A stretch of 64,000 nucleotides of DNA from NCBI GenBank assembly GCA_023525715.1, contig CM042013.1:81134994-81198993 (forward strand), written 5' to 3'. Both the position numbers and the translations under genes were made by a program. A model generated the notes under the pieces. That model saw only the letters and a program-made list of their open reading frames with translations. It was not told where the DNA came from and ran no database searches. The stretch is from Cichorium intybus (taxonomy: Eukaryota; Streptophyta; Magnoliopsida; Asterales; Asteraceae). Below are positions 14,065-25,974 of this stretch, one piece after another (the first letter of the stretch is position 1; every line of letters starts with the position of its first letter).

Positions 14065-16774
14065 TGTAACGCCAAGATACTCTTTTTATGTAAATATAAT
14101 AAAAGGGTAAATTGGTCATTTTACCTTAGAAGGGTAATTTGGTCTTTTGGACAGGAAAGAATTTGGTTTGAAATAATATTTTGAGTTTTGGACTTAAAAT
14201 GTTATAAAAACTAAAATTGGTCGTTTTGCCACGAAAGGGTAATTTGGTCATTTGACCATGTGAAAGACCAATTATGTAAAAATGTTGTTGGTTGTGGCAA
14301 AAATGTAAGAAATGAAAGTTTTATTGTCATAAAACTTGATTATTGTGGTCAAAGTTCAAGAAAATGAACTTTAGGACTAAAAATGATACTGTGATAAAAT
14401 GGGAACCGCCTTGGAATCTGACTGAAATTTGTAGTTCCTTGGATTGGCGGGTTATTATAGGAGAGTTGTAGAAAACTGCTCCTTGATTGCTGTTTAGTTG
14501 ACTAAAGTTGACCAAGAAAAGTGAAAAGTTCGAGTGGTAGAAAGACCACAAATATCTTTTCAAAGGTTGAAATAAACCTTGTGTGAAGCTCCGGTGTTAG
14601 CATTATTGCTAAGCGGAGAAGACAAACTGGATTATAGAAATGCATCCAGAGTTGATTTTGGATACATGATATTGCAGTAGCAATTATGAATTTGGCATGT
14701 AAGCTTTGGAGACACTACTTGTATGGTGTAAAGCTTACTGTTGATACGGATCATTAAAGTTTGAAACACTTAATTGATCAAAAAGAAGCTAAATATGAGA
14801 TAGCAAAGATAGATGGGTTACTTAAAGATTTCGGATATGAAATCTTGTACCATCTCAAAAAGGCAGATGTGGCTATAGATGCCTTGAATTAGAAAGAGTA
14901 TCTTTTGAAAGATACAACCACATGCGTGAGTGTGGCGAATTGATTACCTGAGTTGATTCGGGTAGCACAAGAAGAAGTGTGCAAGTTTGAAAACGTGACA
15001 AGTAAATGAATGATTAGCTATTGAAAGAAGCTAGTTAGAAACTCACGGTGATTGAAAAACCTTGGGGTTGTGTATGTGAGTTCCAAAGCAAAACGAGATA
15101 TGAAAATTTACCCTTAAAAGAAGTATATTTGGGTAAATATGCAGAATGCCCGGGGCAGTACCAAACTGTGTAGGATGATATAACCTATGTATCGGTGGCC
15201 GGGGCTAAAGAAAGACATTGAAAGACATGTGATGAGTGTTTGACTAGCGTGTAACTAAAGTCAAACCATTAGAAGTATACAGAAAGTTTAGCCGTTGTCG
15301 ATCCCAAAGAAGAAATGGGACGAAAATATCATAGACTTTGTAATAAAGTCTTTGCAAGTACCGCATGGGTATGACACCATATGGGTAATTGCAGATTGAT
15401 TGATGAAATCAGTATAGATTTATACTGACTAAGGAAGAATTTAGATCGAAAAGTAGTGAAAAACTACATAGAAAAAGAAGATTGTTGACGTGCACTACAG
15501 GTGTCGACTGTAGTGGATTGAGATATTAGAATTATTTGCTGAATTTAGCATTTATTTCCTAGAATTGAGAGTTCAAAAGTACTAGTAAGTACTGTACAGG
15601 AATTGCAGAATTGATAGACGAAACAAGAAAATGATGCAGACTTCAGAAAATATGCATTGAACTTGCATAATAGACCCTGGTGAAAGATGAAAAGATCGTC
15701 TATCTTTGGTAGAAACCGTAGATAATAATAGTTTTAGTACCAGCATTTAGATGACTCGTATAATGCATAGTATGGAGTATCATGTTGCACGCTGATTTGC
15801 TAGACAGAAGTTGGGGAGAAACCGTTGACTGGACCCGAGATTGTACTTCAAAAAGAATAAAAGATTAGGCAACAGCGGGCTAACCCGTGAGCCATAGTTT
15901 ATTTTGATGAGTCAAACTTATATAGACAAGACCGGATAAGCCGTGAGTCTAGGCAACAGCGGGCTAACCCGTGAGCCAAGGCAACAGCGGGCTAACCCGT
16001 GAGCCATATTTGATTTTGTATTGTATGATATTCTGGTGCGGCCTATACGGCTATGATTCTGGATGTTATATCCAACTAGTGCGGCCTATATGGCTATGAT
16101 ATTATTATATAGAGACGGTGCGGCCTTATGGCTACGATTTCGGGTTGCTGAACCTAAACTGGTGCGGTCTTCGAGCTATGATTTATACGCTGGAAATGTT
16201 TTGGTGCGGCTTGTATAGCCATGACAAATAATACGACTTATATAGTCATGATATATGGTATAGTCCGGTGTGACTAAGGAGCATGGAACAGAAATGGTTA
16301 GACATGATTATATGTGCAAATAACTGACGTAGCTTGATAATTACAGGTTTTGTGATTCAGCCTGTAAGGTTACAGATTAGGATGTGAAATCCTAGACGAT
16401 ATTTGGTCAGCCAGTAAGGCTAGGAGTTTGGATTCGATATCCCGACAAATACATGATTGTAGTTTTATACGTGTTATTTGCAGAAATGATTACTCACTGA
16501 GCTTTGTAGCTCATACCGTTTGTTAAATGTCCCTGCAGGTTAGCATATCCCTGGTAAGGGTAAGGATAAAGTCCATGACTCAAGAAGTGGACTTGTAGAT
16601 GCTGTCAGTAGCAGCCCGGCTTTAAAGGAGATTTGGTATTTCATACTCTCCTTGATACACTTGTACCCGTTTTTATAAAAAATATACCCCTTGTTTATGG
16701 TTTTATATACTGAAACCTTTGTTAAAAATGAAAAATTTTCAGGGGTGTTTTTGTTTTAAAAGCCGGGTGTTACA
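14065..16774 (+). repeat. 5' LTR of the gypsy element, 2.7 kb
   Basis: Bounded by TGTAACGCC and GGGTGTTACA. The stretch 14455-16774 recurs at 20149-22468 with a constant offset of 5694 bp. Unusually for an LTR, about 14730-15420 reads as decayed RNase H and integrase: TDH-SLKHLIDQKEAKYE near 14745, EILYHLKKADV near 14840, and a match to the integrase W-PGMKKDIERHV region near 15195. It also carries three copies of a 27-bp GGCAACAGCGGGCTAACCCG motif (15862, 15951, 15979) and five or more TGGTGCGGCCTATACGGCTA-like units (16030-16260). Confidence 0.85.
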
Positions 16775-16777
16775 AGT

Positions 16778-16790
16778 TGGTATCAGAGCC
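16778..16790 (+). other. Primer-binding site (tRNA-Met type)
   Basis: TGGTATCAGAGCC starts three bases after the LTR end TTACA. It is the common plant gypsy and copia primer site, complementary to the 3' end of initiator tRNA-Met. It fixes the element as plus-oriented. Confidence 0.9.
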
Positions 16791-18488
16791 GTGGTTTAAG
16801 TGAACTAGGTGTCTATAGAGTAGATTCCTGGACTTAAACCCTGAGATAGTAGACATGATGCATAGTTAGGTGTATATAGATGTTATTATACATATATAAC
16901 CTAGCTGTTGCTAACTTCTGACATATAAGAAGTATGACATGTGAACCTTCTTGGAAGACATTTAGGGCGTGAAGCTCTAAGAAATGGACTAGCCCTTTCG
17001 TAAGGCTCCATTATATGAGGAGCAAAAAGGGGACGAATAGCAGAAAATCCACATGATGAGCAATATTAACTGATGTGGTCAGAAAAAGAAATTGGTTGCT
17101 CACCCTGATCGATATTCAAGGTGAAAGAACAGTAGTTGATACTACAAGAAAAGTAGAGATAATAATAGTGGACTTCTCAGAAGAAGTTAAAATGAATTAG
17201 GTCTAACCTTAAAGGGAAGGGACCAGAACGAAAAGATGAGGTGATATAAGAAGTGCAGGAAAAGCACTCAGAACATTGTAGAGTTGAGACTCTACCGTTG
17301 ACAGGCTGAAATTGCAGAAAATGGGAGCATGTTGCTCGAGTCTGTTGGATAGAATAAAAGTGTTTCCAGCATGGAAATATAGATCACTTTCTTATGAAAT
17401 ACTCACATGCTAAATGTGGAGTAACGGGTGATAAACCCAGGAAAGAACGGGGAGAAAAGAAAGAAGAAGTGAACGGTCGAAAAGGACCAGCGGTACCATG
17501 AGCATTCCAACAGACTGTGGAAGAAGCTTGTGAAGAGACTGATATAATCTCCGATATAATGATTCTGAATATGACCCCGTGTAGGTTATATTTGATCCAT
17601 GAAGCTACGCTTGGGATCGATGACTTGATGTCTTGTTTGAAAATTTCATCAACGATTATGGATAAAAAGGTGGAAGTAGCTATAGCAGATAGCAAATATG
17701 TTCTAGATATTGAACACCTGGAAAGGTAGTTTGCCTAGGATTTACGGGACCATTTTCCCTATAAATCTGAAGCCGATAACTACCAGTGAATCTGAAGCAA
17801 TTGTGCTTATGAATTGGTTAGCACTGATTTATGCTAACATGAATTGTAGAAACAAGAACATTATGGTTCTTAAAGCAGAAATGAAACTGGTGAAAATCCA
17901 TGATAAATGACCGTTGTTGAGAATACCGGTTATTTTCTTTGCTTAAACTCGGAAAAGAGTTAGTAAAAGAATGATGTTGTAATTGGCATACATGGTATTG
18001 GCCAAGTTAAATAAAGTAGTGATAGTAGTGTACTACTTAAAAAAAAAAAAATCTCGGATGTTTCTTTTGAAAAGAACTTCCAAGATTTCTGCCAGATTGG
18101 CGAGGAGAGTTTATGATAAAGCTGATTTTGGGAGCCATTCCTGTTATTTAGGCTCTAAACTGATTTGCATCTGTAGTGATGGCAGAGTTGGAAAACAACT
18201 AGAAGAAATTCTTGAATTGGGGTCTCTTGTGGCTGAATGTGTCATTGTATAGAGCCCTATCTTGTTTGAAAAGAAGAAAGACAAATTGATGCATATGTGC
18301 ATTGACTATTGAGAATCTGATATTCTCGAAACCAGATCGAAAATAAGGTACGATTGTACCAGATATTGGAGTTACTTCACTAAGCTAAGTGATTTGTAAA
18401 ATTCTCCAAGTATAAAAATTTGGCTAAAAGAATCTTTATATTCTTTGGGCATGTTAATAATGCCAGAAATGATAAAGTAGATCCAGTG
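16791..18488 (+). pseudogene. Decayed gag-protease-RT of the gypsy element
   Basis: Pieces are in gypsy order. A gag zinc-knuckle relic, KCFQHGNIDHFLMKY, is near 17350-17400. A protease-region relic beginning AFQQTVEEACEETDIISD is at about 17500. A segment with NLKPITTSESEAIVLMNWLA (near 17765-17825) matches the chromovirus protease-RT linker. The start of RT (LEEILELGSLVAECVIV, then FEKKKDKLMHMCIDY) is near 18190-18310. Stops and frameshifts interrupt every piece, and RT ends abruptly before 18489. The frames at 17517-17729, 17710-17910 and 17983-18252 are fragments of this. Confidence 0.7.
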
Positions 18489-18760
18489 GAAATGATTACT
18501 CACTGAGCTTTGTAGCTCATACCGTTTGTTAAATGTCCCTGCAGGTTAGCATATCCCTGGTAAGGGTAAGGATAAAGTCCATGACTCAAGAAGTGGACTT
18601 GTAGATGCTGTCAGTAGCAGCCCGGCTTTAAAGGAGATTTGGTATTTCATACTCTCCTTGATACACTTGTACCCGTTTTTATAAAAAATATACCCCTTGT
18701 TTATGGTTTTATATACTGAAACCTTTGTTAAAAATGAAAAATTTTCAGGGGTGTTTTTGT
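18489..18760 (+). repeat. Third, partial copy of the LTR 3' region
   Basis: These 272 bp match LTR positions 16483-16754 with no indel and no difference that I can see. The copy stops at GTGTTTTTGT, 20 bp short of the LTR end. It sits directly after the broken RT, which points to recombination or template switching rather than simple insertion. Confidence 0.85.
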
Positions 18761-18764
18761 AACT

Positions 18765-20148
18765 TGTAACACCCCAACTTTTTCAAACCATTTATATTAC
18801 AATAAAACATATTTTACAAAACATGGTTTAACAAAAACCATTGTAGTTGTTTAAATACAACAAAAGGGGTGTCACATTTACATATCATATAGCCATAAGC
18901 TTAAAGAAAACGGATTCAATCAATACCAAATATGGAAGCTGTATCCAACTCCACTCCTTTGCACCTAGTGCTTATTTAGCAACTTCAAATTATCTTACAA
19001 CTTTGTACCTGAACCTGGAATACATGGCATAAGAATAAAATACGTAAGACAAATTGTCTCGTGAGTTACATGAGTTTTGGACTTAAACATTTAATCTTCT
19101 TTAATAAAAATTTTATAAATAAACATTCGCTGAAATTTGATAGTATTAATGTACTATGACTTTTTATCCATCAAAACCATTTTATATCTTTCAAAACATA
19201 CTTATTTCATACTTTCTTTGACTGGTTTTATAAACTTGCTGGATTTTTATACTTAGGGCTTTAATCACTATGTGTGATACCCCAAGTCTCTACAGCTAGA
19301 AAGAACGGATCAATCCTCACCGTAGAAGTTCTGAGGCAGCCTACTTCGCGAAGGGGTTATCCCCAGTAGACTCCTTACCTAACCCGGGTAGGTTGGAACA
19401 TAGTTCCCTTACTAACGTATGCTAGCTACAATACCAGTCAAATATAAAAATACTTTCTGGAAACTGAAACAATACTTATGCTCAAAATGGCTAATTGCCA
19501 AGCTTTTGACTCAAACATGTTTCTAACATAATCTAGGCTAATGTCAAGAACCATACTTTCAAATATAGCAACTAACTCTCCATTAAACTAGAAAATGTAC
19601 CATTTTTGCAAATAATTTCACACATAAAAGTATATATGAAATCTGAAAAATATTTACTTACTTGCCATGTATTCCTAAAATGGGTGAAAATGCTACATGT
19701 ACTCACCTTATAACTCTTGAAAAGTTGTTTAGACGTCCCTCGGTTCTTTACCCTTTCGGTGTCCGATTACTTGGCTTGAACCTATATATGGTATATGATA
19801 CATTAATTTACATTTTAATTGACTCTATAACATGTTAGAGTCCTTATTATACCATTAATAGTCAAAACAAGTGTATAACTTTTAAATACCCAATTTTTGT
19901 TAACTAGTATATGATACGTATTTTACTACAGTACCCTCGGAGGGTCGTATTTCGATTCCGATAATTTTTTATGAAGTTTTGAACCATTATAGACCTATGT
20001 TTAAAATTTGGGGTCAAACGGACAAGTATAACTCCAACTTCCAAAAATCAACACTCAAATTCCTCCCCAGTGAGTTACACGGTCGTGTAACTTTGCCTTG
20101 CAAATTACACGGCCGTGTAACTTTGTTGGTCATTTTGGTTACACGGTC
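18765..20148. repeat. Foreign gypsy LTR-like block
   Basis: Starts TGTAACACCCC, a typical gypsy LTR terminus. Near 20075-20150 it contains repeated GTTACACGGCCGTGTAAC-like palindromes, as in many Asterid LTRs. No matching end or target duplication is clear, and its right end joins the 3' LTR at the position equivalent to 14455. It may be a solo LTR or truncated element trapped by recombination. Confidence 0.5.
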
Positions 20149-22468
20149 TTATAGGAGAGTTGTAGAAAACTGCTCATTGATTGCTGTTTAGTTGACTAAA
20201 GTTGACCAAGAAAAGTGAAAAGTTCGAGTGGTAGAAAGACCACAAATATCTTTTCAAAGGTTGAAATAAACCTTGTGTGAAGCTCCGGTGTTAGCATTAT
20301 TGCTAAGCGGAGAAGACAAACTGGATTATAGAAATGCATCCAGAGTTGATTTTGGATACATGATATTGCAGTAGCAATTATGAATTTGGCATGTAAGCTT
20401 TGGAGACACTACTTGTATGGTGTAAAGCTTACTGTTGATACGGATCATTAAAGTTTGAAACACTTAATTGATCAAAAAGAAGCTAAATATGAGATAGCAA
20501 AGATAGATGGGTTACTTAAAGATTTCGGATATGAAATCTTGTACAATCTCAAAAAGGCAGATGTGGCTATAGATGCCTTGAATTAGAAAGAGTATCTTTT
20601 GAAAGATACAACCACATGCGTGAGTGTGGCGAATTGATTACCTGAGTTGATTCGGGTAGCACAAGAAGAAGTGTGCAAGTTTGAAAACGTGACAAGTAAA
20701 TGAATGATTAGCTATTGAAAGAAGCTAGTTAGAAACTCACGGTGATTGAAAAACCTTGGGGTTGTGTATGTGAGTTCCAAAGCAAAACGAGATATGAAAA
20801 TTTACCCTTAAAAGAAGTATATTTGGGTAAATATGCAGAATGCCCGGGGCAGTACCAAACTGTGTAGGATGATATAACCTATGTATCGGTGGCCGGGGCT
20901 AAAGAAAGACATTGAAAGACATGTGATGAGTGTTTGACTAGCGTGTAACTAAAGTCAAACCATTAGAAGTATACAGAAAGTTTAGCCGTTGTCGATCCCA
21001 AAGAAGAAATGGGACGAAAATATCATAGACTTTGTAATAAAGTCTTTGCAAGTACCGCATGGGTATGACACCATATGGGTAATTGCAGATTGATTGATGA
21101 AATCAGTATAGATTTATACTGACTAAGGAAGAATTTAGATCGAAAAGTAGTGAAAAACTACACAGAAAAAGAAGATTGTTGACGTGCACTACAGGTGTCG
21201 ACTGTAGTGGATTGAGATATTAGAATTATTTGCTGAATTTAGCATTTATTTCCTAGAATTGAGAGTTCAAAAGTACTAGTAAGTACTGTACAGGAATTGC
21301 AGAATTGATAGACGAAACGAGAAAATGATGCAGACTTCAGAAAATATGCATTGAACTTGCATAATAGACCCTGGTGAAAGATGAAAAGATCGCCTATCTT
21401 TGGTAGAAACCGTAGATAATAATAGTTTTAGTACCAGCATTTAGATGACTCGTATAATGTATAGTATGGAGTATCATGTTGCACGCTGATTTGCTAGACA
21501 GAAGTTGAGGAGAAACCGTTGACTGGACCCGAGATTGTACTTCAAAAAGAATAAAATATTAGGCAACAGCGGGCTAACCCGTGAGCCATAGTTTATTTTG
21601 ATGAGTCAAACTTATATAGACAAGACCGGATAAGCCGTGAGTCTAGGCAACAGCGGGCTAACCCGTGAGCCAAGGCAACAGCGGGCTAACCCGTGAGCCA
21701 TATTTGATTTTGTATTGTATGATATTCTGGTGCGGCCTATACGGCTATGATTCTGGATGTTATATCCAACTAGTGCGGCCTATATGGCTATGATATTATT
21801 ATATAGAGACGGTGCGGCCTTATGGCTACGATTTCGGGTTGCTGAACCTAAACTGGTGCGGTCTTCGAGCTATGATTTATACGCTGGAAATGTTTTGGTG
21901 CGGCTTGTATAGCCATGACAAATAATACGACTTATATAGTCATGATATATGGTATAGTCCGGTGTGACTAAGGAGCATGGAACAGAAATGGTTAGACATG
22001 ATTATATGTGCAAATAACTGACGTAGCTTGATAATTACAGGTTTTGTGATTCAGCCTGTAAGGTTACAGATTAGGATGTGAAATCCTAGACGATATTTGG
22101 TCAGCCAGTAAGGCTAGGAGTTTGGATTCGATATCCCGACAAATACATGATTGTAGTTTTATACGTGTTATTTGCAGAAATGATTACTCACTGAGCTTTG
22201 TAGCTCATACCGTTTGTTAAATGTCCCTGCAGGTTAGCATATCCCTGGTAAGGGTAAGGATAAAGTCCATGACTCAAGAAGTGGACTTGTAGATGCTGTC
22301 AGTAGCAGCCCGGCTTTAAAGGAGATTTGGTATTTCATACTCTCCTTGATACACTTGTACCCGTTTTTATAAAAAATATACCCCTTGTTTATGGTTTTAT
22401 ATACTGAAACCTTTGTTAAAAATGAAAAATTTTCAGGGGTGTTTTTGTTTTAAAAGCCGGGTGTTACA
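20149..22468 (+). repeat. 3' LTR of the gypsy element, 5'-truncated
   Basis: Collinear with 14455-16774, with about eight substitutions noticed by eye (for example in the words at 20176, 20545, 21163 and 21319). The first 390 bp of the LTR are missing. It ends GGGTGTTACA followed by the target duplication AATAG. Confidence 0.9.
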
Positions 22469-22781
22469 AATAGCATCCTACTTAGTGTGCCTAATAAGAT
22501 TAACTGATACGAATAAAGTTGTAGCTTTGTTGACAGAATTTGAATGTAATTTAAAATATTTTAAAGGTACAAATGTTAACCATCACATGACTTAATTAGA
22601 ACCAATAACATGACTTCAAACAAACAGGTACCATTGTCTCATCAAGATAAACATAAGTTCAAAGTTGTATCACAAACATAAACAAACCAACCTAAATGAC
22701 ATTGAAACATTGTCTCAAATACGAAATCAAACAAAAAACCACACACCATACAAACAACTACATTAATGTCTTCAGTTGTAA

Positions 22782-25168
22782 TCACTTCCCACTCTTTCCT
22801 TTGCCTTTGTCAGCTCCACTTGTAGACCCCCTCTTAAGATGACAATCTTGTCTCTTGCAAGATCGAGAATTATGCCCTAGATTGTGACATTTCCGACAAG
22901 TAACCGTTATGTATTTTTTGGATAACTTGTACACTTGTATTTTCCGACAAGTAACATGACAATTTTGTCGAAGCTCTTGCACATTTCCAAAGTAGATCTT
23001 TAATTGGTTTTCCCTTCCAATGTAGTTTCATGTTCTCATGTATGTGCCTTACACAATACCTATGTTCAGCTGCCGGAAATGTTCTCATAAGAGCTGGTAC
23101 CAATTCCTAACAATTGTAACCATTGAAACGTGTTATTAGATGTAACAGTTACTAATTGCAAAAATTAAACTTTAAATACATAAGACATATACCTTCTGTC
23201 TGTCGCTAATGAAGGTGAAGTTTGTATTGGAGCCAATATCGATGTCACCTCCTAAACATTCAAGAAACCATGTCCACGACACTTTGTTCTCAGACTCAAC
23301 AATTACGTAAGCCACCGGATAGATGTCGTTGTTGGCATCAAGGCCTACTGCACTTAAGATCTGACCTGGATAAGGTCCCTTCATGAAAGTACCATCAAGC
23401 CCCAACAAATCTCTTTGCCCTAGTTTGAAGCCTTCTTTCAATGGACCCAGGCATACGTAAATTCGCTTGAATGTCTTTGTTGGTTCACTAAAAACGGGAG
23501 AAGATCCAACCCCAATCTTGATAGTTGTGTCTGGGTTTCTCATTTGGACTTCTAACGTGTAGTCTCTCAACATCGTGTACTGTCTTTCGTAATCACCCAT
23601 TACCCTTTTCTTTGCGATGTCCTTCGCTCGGTGTACTTTCATGAAACTTAAATTAAGTTTGTAGGTACGTTGGAGTTCTTCCATTAAAGCAGATGTGGGG
23701 ATGTTAGGGTTTCCCAACACTTGTTGGTATATTTTATTGGCAATATAGCCTTGTGTGCACGCTTCAACATCTCGACTGGGTAAACATTTGTGGACAGGGA
23801 AATAAGTTTTTACCCTCCACCTGTCGTCTTCCTTTGTCTGTGACACGTGTAAATGTCATGGACAGTCAATGTCTTCCTTTTTGACTTTTTACCCTTTGAA
23901 CCCAAAACCACGTCGTTTACCAAATTTTTTCCCCCTAGGACATCACCAAGACATCTAGCTATAATTCTGACTCCGTCATTCTTAATCATGCAAAATTGTC
24001 TGTTCGTAGATACGGAAAGGTTTTGAATCGCTTCCTTCACAATGTTTTTCTCGGCAAAATATTCACCAAGTTTAAAATCGGGGGGATTGGACATCCCATC
24101 ACATGCTTCAGCTTGACTTTCCATATGCTCCAAAAACTTCTCCCTACCGGTCTTATCAGGCTCGTAGCTTTTGAATTGGTCTGTGTCCAGTTGGTCCACC
24201 ACCTCTGCTTCATTATTTTCTTGTATAGGTGAATGCATATCAACATCAACATTTTCCATGTCAACTTCCTGGTCGTCAAGTATTTCGTGTTCTTCTAGAT
24301 GAACACTTGGTTCACCTTCATTGGCATTGAGAGAATCACTTACAGAATGTTGTACTTCTTCAATGATGTTTGTTTCTGGGACATTTTCTTCTTGGGTATT
24401 CTCAATGGTTTCTTGCAATGTCTGAAACCAAAGTTCTTCTGCATCTCCTTGTATATTCAAAATTTCAGCTGTGTTTACCTCCCAATGGTAAATGGCATCT
24501 TCATTGTTGAATGTAAATACATGGTCATATACATCAGCTTCAAAGGCTTCCAACTTGTTATCTTCCCAAATGTTATTTCTCACAACAGGCACATCGTTTA
24601 TACTTACAGCTTGGGTAATTGCAGGATCGTAAACAACCAAGTCCAAACATTGACCATTGTCATCAACCAAATCTTCTAGACCTTCGAAGGGTTCGTTCAA
24701 ATCAAAACATAGTTTCTTACTACACGAAGCTTTAACACTTGCAGAACTTTGAATTTTCCTTAGCTCAGGTGAGATCAACATACCATCTTCTTGAAGATAA
24801 TTGGGGATCCGTGATTTCCCATGATTAGTGACCAACGACACCCCGTGTTCAACATACATTTTAATCTCACCAACAATACCGACATACCGAGCTACGGTCT
24901 TGTAATCACCCTCACTATCTAATAGAATTAGACCCTTCTCTAAACTAATGCCAGGTAGCAAAAAGTGTATAAACTGTGGCTCACGTATGTCACATAGTAA
25001 AACCCTAAGTATTGACAGCATTACGTCGTAGTTGAGTTCTTTGATATCAACATTGTCGACGTAAGTAACCTTACCGTTAGAATATTCAAGACTGGGTTTC
25101 ATTTCAAAAGTTCCATCATAATGTAGCTCCATCGTGAATAGCTCGTTGTCACCGTCTGCGACAAACAT
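22782..25168 (-). pseudogene. MULE transposase with PB1-like N-terminus, broken
   Basis: Reading down the minus strand from 25168, an N-terminal PB1-like domain comes first (LFTMELHYDGTF, GKVTYVDNVDI). Then come a long acidic linker and a MuDR N-terminal DNA-binding domain (FKLGEYFAEKNIVKEAI, FCMIKNDGVRIIARC). The frame is lost near 23830-23850 and resumes one frame over with DDRWRVKTYFPVHKCL and the DDE core, showing two catalytic Asp (LGLDGTFMKG; FISDRQK). An 86-bp GT-AG intron (23107-23192) follows SDRQK. Exon 2 has AAEHRYCVRHIHENMK and WKCARAST, then jumps to a CCHC knuckle (CRKCHNLGHNSRSC). The region that should hold the third catalytic acid and SWIM finger is missing, apparently by deletion between GTTACTTGTCGGAAA repeats. 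A 5' exon at 25327-25498 is possible. Confidence 0.85.
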
Positions 25169-25186
25169 TTTGAAACTGTTTACTCA

Positions 25187-25313
<127 letters not shown>

Positions 25314-25534
25314 CTAAGAATCTTACCGCAGCCGTTGAATGCGGATGTATCCAGCACCTGCTTTCTTATGATCCACATTGTTTGTTGAAGCTTCAAGGGT
25401 TTGATCGCAAGCTCTTTAACCAAATACAGGTTGATATGCAGGTTCTCGATTTGGCAAACCAATGATATCTTTGAAGTAGATATGGACGAGACGTACATTT
25501 ATGGCGCGAATAGTTTACCTGCAAAACTCACAGA

Positions 25535-25725
25535 GGAATGGACGAAAATACCCCCACGTGCCCGGCACAAGTGGGGGGGTTAACGATTTAAAAGTGACGG
25601 TAACGAGGCCAGGGCTCTATTTGTGAGTTTCAGCATACCTTAATGACCTAAAACGTTGGATACGGAAAGTTAGGACCTATCTGTTAGTTTTGTCAAACCT
25701 CAGGGATCAAAAGTGTAATTTACTC
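25535..25725 (-). repeat. Right terminal inverted repeat of the MULE
   Basis: Inverse of 12215-12410 with a handful of changes and a shorter C/G run. It ends TTTACTC at 25725. Confidence 0.9.
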
Positions 25726-25877
25726 AAAAATTTGAAAAGGCTCTAGTATTAAAATAAAATTTTCATACAATAGAGCCGGAATCGAAGCTAATTTATTTCT
25801 AAGTTAGTATAATTTAAGGTCTAAGTGATGGATTGTAGTCGACAATTAGTAAAGGTTAAAGAGCTGTAAGTGTTTTT

Positions 25878-25879
<2 letters not shown>

Positions 25880-25971
<92 letters not shown>
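25880..25971. repeat. (TA)n microsatellite, left boundary
   Basis: About 92 bp of AT dinucleotides, ending exactly at the TIR element that starts at 25972. Confidence 0.95.

Positions 25972-25974
<3 letters not shown>

Larger units (their letters stand above)
14065..22468 (+). mobile_element. Non-autonomous Ty3/gypsy element inserted in the MULE
   Basis: The element begins TGTAACGCC and ends GGGTGTTACA. It is flanked by a perfect 5-bp duplication AATAG (14060-14064 and 22469-22473). A tRNA-Met-type primer site follows the first LTR. The internal region holds degraded gag, protease and RT-start sequence with many stops. The 3' LTR lacks its first about 390 bp, where a foreign LTR-like block (18765-20148) sits. 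Over 2.3 kb the two LTRs differ at only about eight bases by eye and have no indels. The insertion is therefore recent although its coding region is long dead, so enzymes must have come from elsewhere. Confidence 0.85.

Noticed and set aside
15862..16010. Regular 27-bp repeats as a CRISPR-like array
   Set aside because: Only three copies with uneven, non-unique spacers, in a plant LTR that recurs at 21556-21700.
16778..16790. tRNA-Met-like matches here and at 63470
   Set aside because: Only the primer-binding dozen bases are present after LTR ends; no tRNA cloverleaf follows.
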